From NCBI GenBank assembly GCA_031269165.1, contig JAISZQ010000088.1:1-14198 (forward strand): a stretch of 14,198 bases of DNA, given 5' to 3'. A model generated the notes under the pieces. That model was not told where the DNA came from. It saw nothing but the letters and a program-made list of their open reading frames with translations, and searched no databases. Below, piece by piece: positions 6,003 to 12,848 of the stretch. The DNA comes from Spirochaetaceae bacterium. Lineage in GTDB: Bacteria; Spirochaetota; Spirochaetia; Treponematales; Breznakiellaceae. Position 1 is the first letter of the stretch, and each line of letters begins with the position of its first letter. The position numbers and the translations under genes were made by a program.

Positions 6003-6722
6003 TCACGGTACGCCGAATTGGATGAGGGGCCAGAAACGGAGCAGGGCTTTTCCCGCGATGGTGGCGGCGGGAACGGGTCCCCATGTGCGGCTGTCGTTGG
6101 TGTTGGAACGGTCGTCCGAGAGGACAAAATATTCGCCTTCTTTTAACCGAACGGGGGGCATGTTACCGGAGAAGGGAACGCTTTCGTCCCAAAGCACGTC
6201 GTTTTCGGGGATGTTGTTGTAGTACAGTTGATCCGCACATTCATATTCGGTGTAGGTGTAGGGATCGGATGCGGGGCGGATGCGGGCCACAAAATTGGTG
6301 ATGCTGACTTCATCACCGGGCAACGCGATGACCCTTTTCATAAAAACGCGCTCTTTTTCGATGGAAACCTGACCGAGGGTAAAAAAATGGGCCAGCGACG
6401 AGGCTATTTTTCTCATAACCGATCGGTACTCCGTGAAATCAACGAGGACAATGTTTCCCCGCCTCAAGGGGATTTCATCAAACAGGGGCAGGTTGGGAAA
6501 CACCTTATAAATGGCGAAGGAGAGAAATACAAAACGGTCGCCCTCTTGCATCCCGGGGTTCATCGAAGAGTTTTCAAGAACGCGCATCGAAAAAAAGAAG
6601 TTTACCAGAAGGAGATAGAAAACGATAAACGCGAACACGAGAAAGAGCGTGTTGCGGATTTTCTCGTGTTCCCTTTTTTGATCGGTAAAAGACAGCCGGC
6701 GTGTTCTGCTGAAACGCTTCAT
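6003..6722 (-). CDS. lepB: Type I signal peptidase, second of tandem pair
   Basis: A 239-residue membrane-anchored serine/lysine protease that removes signal peptides from exported proteins. Residues 24-45 form a strongly hydrophobic transmembrane segment. The catalytic serine is in ENSSMNPGM (S53). The general-base lysine is in VFMKRVIALPGDEV (K129). The C-terminal SDDRSNTNDSRTWGPV matches the conserved GDNRxxSxDSRxxG box, with SDDR replacing GDNR. ATG 6722 overlaps the TGA of the upstream paralogue as ATGA, implying translational coupling. A longer in-frame ORF back to 6872 exists only because it overlaps that gene. Both key catalytic residues are present, so it is probably active. Confidence 0.88.
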   Translation of the reverse strand: MKRFSRTRRLSFTDQKREHEKIRNTLFLVFAFIVFYLLLVNFFFSMRVLENSSMNPGMQEGDRFVFLSFAIYKVFPNLPLFDEIPLRRGNIVLVDFTEYRSVMRKIASSLAHFFTLGQVSIEKERVFMKRVIALPGDEVSITNFVARIRPASDPYTYTEYECADQLYYNNIPENDVLWDESVPFSGNMPPVRLKEGEYFVLSDDRSNTNDSRTWGPVPAATIAGKALLRFWPLIQFGVP

Positions 6723-7699
6723 TTGATCACCCCGATGCGCCGCAATGGCCAGTGGATCATCACGCCTTTGCCGAGGATTTTCTGTCGTTTCACCGAGCCG
6801 AAATACCGGCCGTCCCGCGAGTTGTCCCGATTGTCGCCCAAGGGCATGACGCGCCCTTCCGCTATATACCAACCCTGCCGGAACTGGGCGAGTTGCGCGC
6901 CGTAACGCGGGTTGTCCGGTTCCGCCGCATGCAGTATCGAGAGCCGTTCCGTCTCGTGGGTGATATAGTCGGGGTATTCGATGGCGGATACTGCGCTACG
7001 GGCACGTTGCACGAGCGGTTCCGGCGGCGGGAGCCCTAAATCCACATAAGCGGAAGCCCGGCCCGACGCTTCCAGAGCGGGATAGCTGGCGCTTTCCATG
7101 AGGCGTGATACCTTGTGCGTGTACCCCTGTGCCCGGTTAAACTCCGCTTCGGGGATCGCGTTGGTCGCGCCCGCCGCCTTGATGAGGAGGTCGCCGCGTT
7201 TGTTGATGAGCGTGTCGCCTGAATAGCCTGCGGCGCGTTTAATGAGGAAGTGCGGCTTCGGGTTGCCGTTCTCGTCCCGGTCGATGTCCACCTGCGCCAG
7301 CGTGAGCATGAAGATCACCCGCTGAGCGATGTCGAAGGCGGTGCCACGCGATATATAGGAGGGATTTTCAAAGATGATAATCTCGTTCCGTTGCGGCTTA
7401 ATCGGGCTCGGCAGTTTGCCGAAGCCGGGCAACAACTCCGGGCCGTAGATGATCTTGTTGACAAAGATCCGGTCCTGCAAGAGTAGCGTGTCGATCATCG
7501 AGCCGGACGGAATGACGTAGGCTTGCACCAGATACTGGTTGATGAGCAACACCATCCCCGCCGCCCAGAGAAACGCCTCAATCCAGTCGACGATGACGTT
7601 CTTCGCCTTTTGCTTTGCCTTCTTGATTCGGCGCACGGCCCTCCGCCGCGTAAGATACCGTTCCGCGAGTAACACCAGCTTCGCCTGAAACCCTTCCAT
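6719..7699 (-). CDS. lepB: Type I signal peptidase, first of tandem pair
   Basis: A 326-residue protein with a very basic N terminus (RRRAVRRIKKAKQKAK, 18-33) and a transmembrane segment at about 39-58. The serine box is YVIPSGSMIDTL (Ser67), the lysine box is FLIKRAAGYSGD (Lys154), and the C-terminal box is MPLGDNRDNSRDGRYFGSV. It is longer than many family members because of inserts between the boxes, notably a charged region of about 120 residues between the lysine box and the GDNR box. Its stop overlaps the next lepB start, so the two form an operon. The paralogues differ strongly, suggesting different substrates. A TATAAT box lies 8 bp before the ATG, leaving little or no leader. The spacing to AGGAA (7703-7707 region) nevertheless permits a normal start. 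Confidence 0.9.
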   Translation of the reverse strand: MEGFQAKLVLLAERYLTRRRAVRRIKKAKQKAKNVIVDWIEAFLWAAGMVLLINQYLVQAYVIPSGSMIDTLLLQDRIFVNKIIYGPELLPGFGKLPSPIKPQRNEIIIFENPSYISRGTAFDIAQRVIFMLTLAQVDIDRDENGNPKPHFLIKRAAGYSGDTLINKRGDLLIKAAGATNAIPEAEFNRAQGYTHKVSRLMESASYPALEASGRASAYVDLGLPPPEPLVQRARSAVSAIEYPDYITHETERLSILHAAEPDNPRYGAQLAQFRQGWYIAEGRVMPLGDNRDNSRDGRYFGSVKRQKILGKGVMIHWPLRRIGVIK

Positions 7700-7707
7700 A
7701 TATTCCT

Positions 7708-7713
7708 ATTATA
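7708..7713 (-). promoter_or_regulatory. -10 box for the lepB pair
   Basis: On the minus strand TATAAT lies 8 nt upstream of the ATG at 7699. No good -35 is found at 17 bp (tttcct). If this -10 is used, the transcript would begin almost at the start codon, close to leaderless. Confidence 0.35.
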
Positions 7714-8055
7714 ACACGGTTTCACCATCAAGGAAAGGGCTCGCGCTTCGCGCGAATTGAAAATGGTAAATGGAGAATGGAAAATAATAAGAAGGACACA
7801 GGGTAACTATTCAGCCGTCACCGTGATTGGGAGTAGGGCGTCACGATGCCGGGCGACCCGCAGGGCTCGCCTTGGGGTGTGAAAAATCGGTGTCATCCGC
7901 GAATCTCTTCATCAGTGCCTGTGTCGCCAATATCTGCGGTGTGATTAAGCCTTGCCTCTTAACTTTCGTTTGCGAATAACCGAAAATCAAAGGGAAGGCG
8001 GCTTTTCAAGCCGTGGCTTTTCAATGCTGCGGCTTTTCAATGCCGGGGCGAGACG
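7714..8055. other. Intergenic region with short repeats between lepB and flbD
   Basis: No gene is supported in this divergent interval. It contains gaaaatggtaaatggagaat (from 7758), the inverse of a motif near 947-970, and a short triplicated unit (cggcttttcaa-like, about 7999-8045) just before flbD. A weak promoter candidate for the flagellar operon is TTGCCT (7952-7957), 17 bp, then AATAAC (7975-7980). Confidence 0.4.
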
Positions 8056-8066
8056 GAGGGGTTCTT

Positions 8067-8264
8067 TTGATACAGTTGACACGGTTGAACGGGGTGGTGT
8101 TTTTCTTAAACCCGCACCAGATCGAGTATATGGAGTCTAATCCTGACACGACGCTGGTGATGCTCTCCAGCAAGCGCATCGTGGTAAAGGAGAGTATCGA
8201 CGAGGTGCGAAAGCGTATCGTTGAATACCGCAGACTCATCGGCGCGTTCAAGAATGAGGAATAG
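8067..8264 (+). CDS. flbD: Flagellar protein FlbD (SwrD family)
   Basis: A 65-residue cytoplasmic protein beginning MIQLTRLNGVVFFLNPHQIE, with YMESNPDTTLVMLSSKRIVV and a C-terminal ESIDEVRKRIVEY. This is the whole FlbD family pattern (LTRLNG, NP-x-x-IE, PDT, V(K)E). In Bacillus the orthologue SwrD raises flagellar motor torque, probably through the stator. Position immediately before motA supports the same role. The start is a TTG at 8067 with GGAGGGG 5-6 nt upstream; the family's N terminus begins exactly there, so upstream in-frame codons are ignored. The gene usually found upstream, flgE (hook), is missing, and a divergent lepB pair lies there instead. Confidence 0.88.
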   Translation: MIQLTRLNGVVFFLNPHQIEYMESNPDTTLVMLSSKRIVVKESIDEVRKRIVEYRRLIGAFKNEE

Positions 8265-8379
8265 GCGTCTTTTCCAAAACCCGGTTGGTTTTGAAAAAGG
8301 CTTTGGAAAAATCGGTCGAAACCCGGTTTTTCCCTTAAATCTGAAGACGCTGTTTCAAAAACCGATGTTTTGAAACAGC
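8265..8379 (+). promoter_or_regulatory. Structured intercistronic region between flbD and motA
   Basis: The segment contains several exact complementary pairs: gcgtctt (8265-8271) with aagacgc (8344-8350), ttttccaaa (8270-8278) with tttggaaaa (8302-8310), aaaacc (8276-8281) with ggtttt (8287-8292), and a 12-bp perfect hairpin gctgtttcaaaa/ttttgaaacagc (8349-8360/8368-8379). The last ends 16 nt before the motA ATG. There is no T-run, so a terminator is unlikely. It could be an RNA processing or stability element separating flbD from motA, a cis-regulatory RNA, or an inserted palindromic repeat. Confidence 0.6.
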
Positions 8380-8395
8380 CTTGGGTAAAGGTTTT

Positions 8396-9178
8396 ATGGA
8401 TATATCGAGTCTTGTAGGTCTTTTTGGATCATTTGCTTTGATGGTCATGTCGGTCTTCGCGTCGGGCGGAACCCTGCTGACGTACGCCGACTTGCCGTCG
8501 TTTCTGATGGTCGTTGTCGGGTCGTTCTTTTCCGTCATGCTGGCCACGTCGATTCCGAACGCTATCGGGATGTTCAAAATTTTGGGACTCACGTTCAAGG
8601 TGCCCAACTACGATATGCCCGGCATCATCAAGAAACTCATGGCGTTCTCCGACAAGGCGCGCCGCGAGGGGCTTCTCGCGCTGGAAGAAGAGCTTGAGGA
8701 CCTTGATAACGAGTTTATGAAGAAGGGTTTGCGGCTCGTGGTCGACGGTACGGACGCGGGGATTGTACGGAACCTTCTTGATATCGAGATGGGACAGGTT
8801 GACGGGCGGCACGCCTCGAAGATTACGGTGCTCAATATGTGGGCGACGCTGGGGCCTGGTTTCGGTATGCTCGGTACCGTGGTCGGACTTATCGCCATGT
8901 TGAAAAACCTTGAGGACAAGGCGTCGATCGGCCCCAACATGGCACTCGCGCTGGTTACTACGTTGTACGGTTCCATTCTGGCAAACGCTATTCTCATGCC
9001 GATGACTTCGAAGCTGAAAGCGCAGAACGGAACGGAGTTGTCGGTCATGGAAATGATACTGGAAGGCATTCTTTCCATTCAGGCCGGCGACAACCCGCGT
9101 ATTCTGGCGCAGAAACTGCTGGCCTACCTCGATCCGCCAACGCGGAAAGTGGTGGAGGCCGAAGTATTAAAGGATTAA
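8396..9178 (+). CDS. motA: Flagellar stator protein MotA
   Basis: A 260-residue inner-membrane protein that forms, with MotB, the ion-conducting stator unit. Four transmembrane helices can be placed at about 5-22, 35-53, 148-169 and 182-203. The cytoplasmic loop carries the rotor-contacting charges in DKARREGLLALEEEL (R89/R90 and E97/E98 area). The conserved channel prolines are P154 in LGPGFGMLGTVVGL and P202 in ILMPM. ATG 8396 is preferred over an in-frame TTG at 8381 because the family begins MDI at this point; the ribosome site is weak (aaagg). It lies 131 bp after flbD, separated by strong RNA structure, and 18 bp before motB. Confidence 0.93.
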   Translation: MDISSLVGLFGSFALMVMSVFASGGTLLTYADLPSFLMVVVGSFFSVMLATSIPNAIGMFKILGLTFKVPNYDMPGIIKKLMAFSDKARREGLLALEEELEDLDNEFMKKGLRLVVDGTDAGIVRNLLDIEMGQVDGRHASKITVLNMWATLGPGFGMLGTVVGLIAMLKNLEDKASIGPNMALALVTTLYGSILANAILMPMTSKLKAQNGTELSVMEMILEGILSIQAGDNPRILAQKLLAYLDPPTRKVVEAEVLKD

Positions 9179-9196
9179 CGGAAGGATTAAGACCCA

Positions 9197-9925
9197 ATGG
9201 CGCGAAAGAAAAAAGAGCCCGATGAGGCAAAGTCCGAATGGCTCACCACTTATTCGGACATGATAACACTGATGCTGTGCTTCTTTGCCATCATGTTCAA
9301 CCCGGACGAGACAAACCCGTCCGCATTGTCGCAGATCGCCGCATCCATCCAGCTCAACGGGATGGGCGCGAGTGCCGGGGGCAACACGCTTTCGACGGGC
9401 CGTTATGCCGACCTAGGGAATACGATAAACAGTCTTCCGGCGACGGACCGGGGGAAGTCGCTGGGAACCGCGTTACGGAAGGCGGTAAGTCTCTTTAACC
9501 CTGATGTCAAAAGCAACAAGGTGAAGGTGACCAGTGACGAGCGGGGTATCGTCGTTACGCTTGCCTCGGACGCTTTTTTTGAACCGGCGAGCGCGAATTT
9601 GAATATGGAGGCATCGCGGCAGACCTTGTTGCGGCTGGCCCAACTGCTTTCGTCAGAGGAGGTGGCCGGACGGAAGTTCCGTATCGAGGGTCATACCGAT
9701 ACGACACCGATTGACCCGGAGGGGCCGTGGGAGTCAAACTGGGAACTTTCGTCGATGCGGTCGATCGCGGTGTTGCAATACCTTTCGGCGGCCGGTGTGC
9801 CGGAAGACCGTTTCCAAGTGGCGGGTTTTGCCGACACGATGCCGGTGAGCCGGAACGACACGCCGGAAGGCCGCGCAAACAACCGGCGGGTGGACATTAT
9901 TATTTTGGACGACGCGCATTTGTAA
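9197..9925 (+). CDS. motB: Flagellar stator protein MotB
   Basis: A 242-residue stator partner of MotA that anchors the complex to peptidoglycan. A basic N-terminal tail (ARKKK) precedes the single transmembrane helix WLTTYSDMITLMLCFFAIMF (15-34). D21 is the essential proton- or sodium-binding aspartate, in the TYSDM context. The C-terminal half is an OmpA-like peptidoglycan-binding domain with FRIEGHTDTTPI, a helix starting SNWELSSMRS, and EGRANNRRVDIII. GGAAGG lies about 10 nt before the ATG. It is tightly spaced after motA, consistent with co-translation in stoichiometric complexes. Confidence 0.94.
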   Translation: MARKKKEPDEAKSEWLTTYSDMITLMLCFFAIMFNPDETNPSALSQIAASIQLNGMGASAGGNTLSTGRYADLGNTINSLPATDRGKSLGTALRKAVSLFNPDVKSNKVKVTSDERGIVVTLASDAFFEPASANLNMEASRQTLLRLAQLLSSEEVAGRKFRIEGHTDTTPIDPEGPWESNWELSSMRSIAVLQYLSAAGVPEDRFQVAGFADTMPVSRNDTPEGRANNRRVDIIILDDAHL

Positions 9926-9988
9926 TGCGGCGGAGATAAGAGTCGAGAGGGGTGCGCGCGACGTGCGAATTTCTTGACAGGAGGAGAT

Positions 9989-10543
9989 ATGAGCGATCAG
10001 GAACTGCTTGACGATGGTGATGCCGGCGGTGATGAAGGTGAAAAAAAGAAGTCGGGCGGGGGGCGTTTACGCAACCTGTTGCCGACGCTGCTCAAATTCG
10101 TGGGAATTGGCCTGGGGGCGGTGATTCTCATCGTAACGGTGTCGGTGATCACCTACAATCTGCTTTCCAAGGGCGGCAAGCAGCAGACGGCCATTCCGGT
10201 TACGGAGTCCTATCTCGGCACCAAGCCTCAGTACCAGATGTTCAATCTGCTGGGGCCGATAACCGTGAGGACGAAGGATCCCGCGTATACGGTGCGGGTC
10301 GATATGGTCATCGCCTACGACGAGAACGACAACACGTCCGGGGCGGAATTTACGAGCCGGCAGGTCGAAATCCGTGATTTTCTGAGGCAGTATTTCCGGG
10401 GCAAAACCGCCCAAGATCTCAGTCCTGAAAACGAGGCGCGGGTGAAGATGGAAATCCAGCAACAGATCAACACGCAGATCCTGGACAAGGCCCGTATCAG
10501 GAAGATTCTGTTCAACACCTTTGACGTGATGGAAACGGGCTAG
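9989..10543 (+). CDS. fliL: Flagellar basal-body-associated protein FliL
   Basis: A 184-residue single-pass membrane protein that surrounds the stator in the basal body and supports stator function. An acidic/Gly N-terminal tail and a KKK patch precede one transmembrane helix (about 36-58, FVGIGLGAVILIVTVSVITY). The periplasmic domain shows the family pattern, LGPITVRTKDPAYTVRVDMV near the front and ILDKARIRKILFNTFDVMET at the end. ATG 9989 has AGGAGG 4-9 nt upstream; the in-frame TTG at 9974 would overlap that site. It follows motB by 63 bp. In spirochaetes fliM normally follows, but here the gene is followed after 26 bp by a MITE-like repeat. Confidence 0.92.
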   Translation: MSDQELLDDGDAGGDEGEKKKSGGGRLRNLLPTLLKFVGIGLGAVILIVTVSVITYNLLSKGGKQQTAIPVTESYLGTKPQYQMFNLLGPITVRTKDPAYTVRVDMVIAYDENDNTSGAEFTSRQVEIRDFLRQYFRGKTAQDLSPENEARVKMEIQQQINTQILDKARIRKILFNTFDVMETG

Positions 10544-10569
10544 GCGCCAGTGGAGGCCCTTGGGCTCAG

Positions 10570-10960
10570 AGCCTGTTCAAAATCTCAGCAAAAGGGGGAT
10601 CGGCAAATTGCCGCGTCTCCCCCTTCGCTCCGGTCTTCGCCCTCCGCTATCCCCCTCTACGGGGACAAAACCATGCGGTGCATGGTTTTGTGGGCGTACC
10701 CCAAGCGTCCACGGACGGACGCATTACTGAAGCACACCGTAGGTGTGCCACGCCCCGGCCGGAAACCCGAAACAGGACGTTGAGGGTTGTAGGCTCTGCC
10801 CCCGCAACGCCCCCGTCTCAACTTTCAGTCGTGGAGTTTCGGAAAAGTGGGGCGAAGCCAAACTACTGTTTGCCCGCCCCGCCCGAAACTCCAGAAGCGG
10901 GCAAAGCCCGCGACCGAATCACAGCGGAGGGTTGCGCCCCGTGGGGTTTTTGAACAGGTT
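10570..10960. mobile_element. MITE-like element with IS5-type ends
   Basis: The left end agcctgttcaaaatctcagc and the right end ttttgaacaggtt are inverted repeats. They closely match the ends of the IS5-family element at 12849-13743 (gagcctgtttagaatct, and on the reverse of the right end gagcctgtccaaaatctc). CTCAG lies directly outside both ends (10565-10569, 10961-10965), a possible target duplication or part of longer ends. The 391-bp interior encodes nothing convincing. It contains GC-rich blocks shared with 200-300 and a small palindrome accatgcggtgcatggt (about 10670-10686). It is probably mobilised by the related transposase. Confidence 0.7.
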
Positions 10961-11011
10961 CTCAGGCTTGCGAGGATAGTGCGGCACGGTCAACAAATGA
11001 AGCGTTCTTGT

Positions 11012-11087
11012 CCACAGATTACGCAGGTTACACGGATTTTTGCCGCAACATCCAGCGTCAATCTGTAGAAATCTGTGTAATCTGCGG
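11012..11087. repeat. ATCTGTGTAATCTGCGG inverted repeat
   Basis: ccacagattacgcaggttac (from 11012, continuing to 11041) is nearly complementary to 11060-11087 (aatctgt...tctgtgtaatctgcgg), giving an imperfect hairpin of about 28 bp per arm. Half of this motif reappears at about 12470-12483 (cagattacgcagat). It is a non-coding repeat. Confidence 0.65.
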
Positions 11088-11097
11088 CGTAGGACAG

Positions 11098-11395
11098 CCC
11101 CCGAACGCGGGAAGCGTGCCCCAACAACCCGCTCAACGACAAGGTGCCACACGGGGACATTGCCTTTTGGCGTATGTTGCCGAGAGCAGCACGCCGTTAG
11201 TCGGTCGCGTAATCGCCTTTCGGGGACAGCTGGACAAGCGGCATCGCCCTCGAACGCGGAAAGCGTGCCCCAACAACCCGGCTCAACGACAACGTGCCGC
11301 ATGGTGGCATCGCCTTTTGGCGTTATGTTACCGAGAACAGCACGCCGTTAGCCGGTCGCGCAACCGTCTTTCGGGGGCATTGCCGCCATCACCTT
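11098..11395. repeat. Tandem duplication of a 149-151 bp unit
   Basis: Two copies run head to tail. gaacgcgg lies at 11103 and 11252, caacaaccc at 11122 and 11271, and acgccgtta at 11191 and 11342. They share the sequence order cgtgccccaacaaccc, cgccttttggcgt-like, gagaacagcacgccgtta, tcgcgcaaccg. The copies have diverged by substitutions and small indels. Short ORFs here are not supported. Confidence 0.75.
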
Positions 11396-11434
11396 AAAAG
11401 GCGGTACAGCCCCCGTAAGGCGGTTGCGCGACCA
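11354..11434. repeat. Long imperfect palindrome upstream of the PHP phosphatase gene
   Basis: The left arm ggtcgcgcaaccg...cgggggc...tgccgcc (from 11354) pairs with ggcgg...gcccccg...cggttgcgcgacc (ending 11434), with about 34 nt per arm around an A/T-rich loop near 11388-11400. The left arm is also the tail of the second tandem unit. It has no T-run and is more like a repeat boundary than a terminator. Confidence 0.65.
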
Positions 11435-11449
11435 GCGTATTGATACGCT
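11434..11449. promoter_or_regulatory. Perfect operator-like palindrome agcgtat-tg-atacgct
   Basis: Seven-bp exact inverted repeats around TG sit about 60 bp upstream of the PHP gene and include a TTGATA hexamer (11440-11445) that could act as a -35. A poor TACCAT -10 lies 19 bp further. Two copies of gtaccat follow (11464 and 11477 area). A regulator site is possible but not demonstrated. Confidence 0.35.
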
Positions 11450-11509
11450 ATCAAAACAAGACAGTACCATAAGACCGTACCATTACTAAATGGCACGAAA
11501 GGAGTAACT

Positions 11510-12406
11510 ATGGAGCGGCCCTTGACGTGCCTCCACACCCATACGCATTACTGTGACGGAAGCGGGACGGTCGATGACTTTTGCGCGGCGGCAGTCGGGA
11601 AAGGATTGTCCGCTATCGGCTTCTCGGCTCACGCGCCGCTTGCTTTAGGCAATGCGCCGCTTGCCCTAAACAGCAGTTGGCATCTTCCGATGGGGCGTTT
11701 TGCGGCATACCGCGCCGATGTCGAAGCGGCCAAAGAGAAGTGGGCGGAGAAGGCGGGAAAAATCGCCGTGTATCTGGGGCTGGAAGCCGATTATATCGAA
11801 GGGATCGCTTCACCGGCGCGGTGGAACAAGGATGCTTACGGCCTTGACTATGTTATCGGGGCGGTGCATTACGTTCCCACACCGAAGGGCGCGTTGCTTG
11901 AAGTTGATGGCGATGCGGACTCGTTTCGGGAACTGGTTCACGGCCATTTCTCAGGCGATGCGGCGGAGGTCGTGCGGGTCTACTATCGTTGTGTGGAAAA
12001 GATGGCGCGGGAAGGCGGTTTTGACATTCTCGGCCACCTTGACTTGGTGAAAAAGAACAACCGGGATAACGCCTTCTTTTCCCTCGACAGCCCCGCTTAC
12101 CGGGAAGCCGCCGCCCACGCCGCCGCCGTCATTCGGGAAGCCCAAAAAGAACACGGTTTCGCGGTCGAGATAAACACCGGGGCTCTTGCGCGGGGAACCT
12201 ATCCCGACACGTACCCTCAGGCGGCCATCCTGCGGCTTTTGCCCGGCGTCCCCTTCATCATCACGACGGACGCGCACTGTCCCGACCATCTGGGCGCGGG
12301 CTACGACAAGGCCGTCGCCAACTTGCGGGAAGCCGGATACACGGAGAGCGCGTTCTTTGACGGCCGGGATGCGGACGGTAAGCCGAGGTGGTCGCTCTCC
12401 CCGTGA
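11510..12406 (+). CDS. HisJ-type PHP-domain phosphatase (putative histidinol-phosphatase)
   Basis: A 298-residue cytoplasmic metal-dependent phosphoesterase of the PHP superfamily, most like HisJ/HisK histidinol-phosphatases. These hydrolyse L-histidinol phosphate to L-histidinol in histidine synthesis. Metal-binding motifs appear in order: HTHTHYCDGSG (H9 and H11), FSAHAPL (H41), GLEADY (E92), GAVHYV, GHLDLVK, EINTGA and TTDAHCPDHLG. The order and length fit HisJ. AGGAG lies 6-8 nt before ATG 11510. No other histidine gene is in view, so substrate assignment rests on the family alone, and another phosphate ester is possible. The gene is monocistronic here, with repeats on both sides. Confidence 0.82.
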   Translation: MERPLTCLHTHTHYCDGSGTVDDFCAAAVGKGLSAIGFSAHAPLALGNAPLALNSSWHLPMGRFAAYRADVEAAKEKWAEKAGKIAVYLGLEADYIEGIASPARWNKDAYGLDYVIGAVHYVPTPKGALLEVDGDADSFRELVHGHFSGDAAEVVRVYYRCVEKMAREGGFDILGHLDLVKKNNRDNAFFSLDSPAYREAAAHAAAVIREAQKEHGFAVEINTGALARGTYPDTYPQAAILRLLPGVPFIITTDAHCPDHLGAGYDKAVANLREAGYTESAFFDGRDADGKPRWSLSP

Positions 12407-12419
12407 AAAACCTTCTCCT

Positions 12420-12520
12420 GTCAACAACGTAAGGATTCTTAACCGCAGATTGTGCCATGTATGGCGATCCAGATTACGCAGATGTTTCGTTTTTTTGTCC
12501 GCGAATGTCCGCGAATAACA
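12420..12520. repeat. Decayed copy of palindromic element A
   Basis: gtcaacaacgtaagg (12420) resembles the terminal gtcaacaacttaag at 1-14, and tttttttgtccgcgaatgtc (12491 area) matches the internal 60-80 block. The middle differs and contains cagattacgcagat, as at 11012. The right end is missing. The segment 12520-12605 contains nothing else recognisable. Confidence 0.55.
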
Positions 12521-12605
12521 CACACTGGAAAAGGAACCACGAACCACAAGGGATTGAAAATCCCCAGCCTTTGGCCCGCAATCACACGAACGACACATCC
12601 GATGA

Positions 12606-12730
12606 GCCCGTCATTGCGAGCATAGCGAAGCAATCCAGGGGAATGCCCTCGTCTGGATCGCTTTGTTGCTAACGGCGGCTATGTTGCCGCAGTAAGCTGG
12701 CGGTTTGTCGCGACCTTGCAATGACGGGGC
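12606..12730. repeat. GTCATTGCGAG hairpin repeat with inner insert
   Basis: gcccgtcattgcgag (12606) pairs with cttgcaatgacggggc (ending 12730). Inner arms agcgaagcaatccag and ctggatcgcttt form a second stem, and a GCGGC...GCCGC stem sits in between. It belongs to the same family as 806-884 and the 138-bp array, and is non-coding. Confidence 0.75.
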
Positions 12731-12848
12731 CGTATAATATATAATGATGCCCCGGTTTTCTTGGAACGCGCTCCCTTCTGGCGTGTTTTTGCCAAAAAAT
12801 GATGCGCGGCGATGTCGGGATAAGAATGCTGAGGACGCGTTCAGATAA

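Noticed and set aside
6228..6905. 225-codon plus ORF
   Set aside because: Antisense to the two signal peptidase genes, whose catalytic boxes are clear on the minus strand.
10544..10570. Remnant of fliM after fliL
   Set aside because: The 26 bp between the fliL stop and the MITE are too short and show no FliM-like start.
10550..11397. Several short plus ORFs (for example 10550-10783, 11008-11397)
   Set aside because: They lie in the MITE and in the tandem duplication; peptide sequence follows the repeats and no start signals are present.
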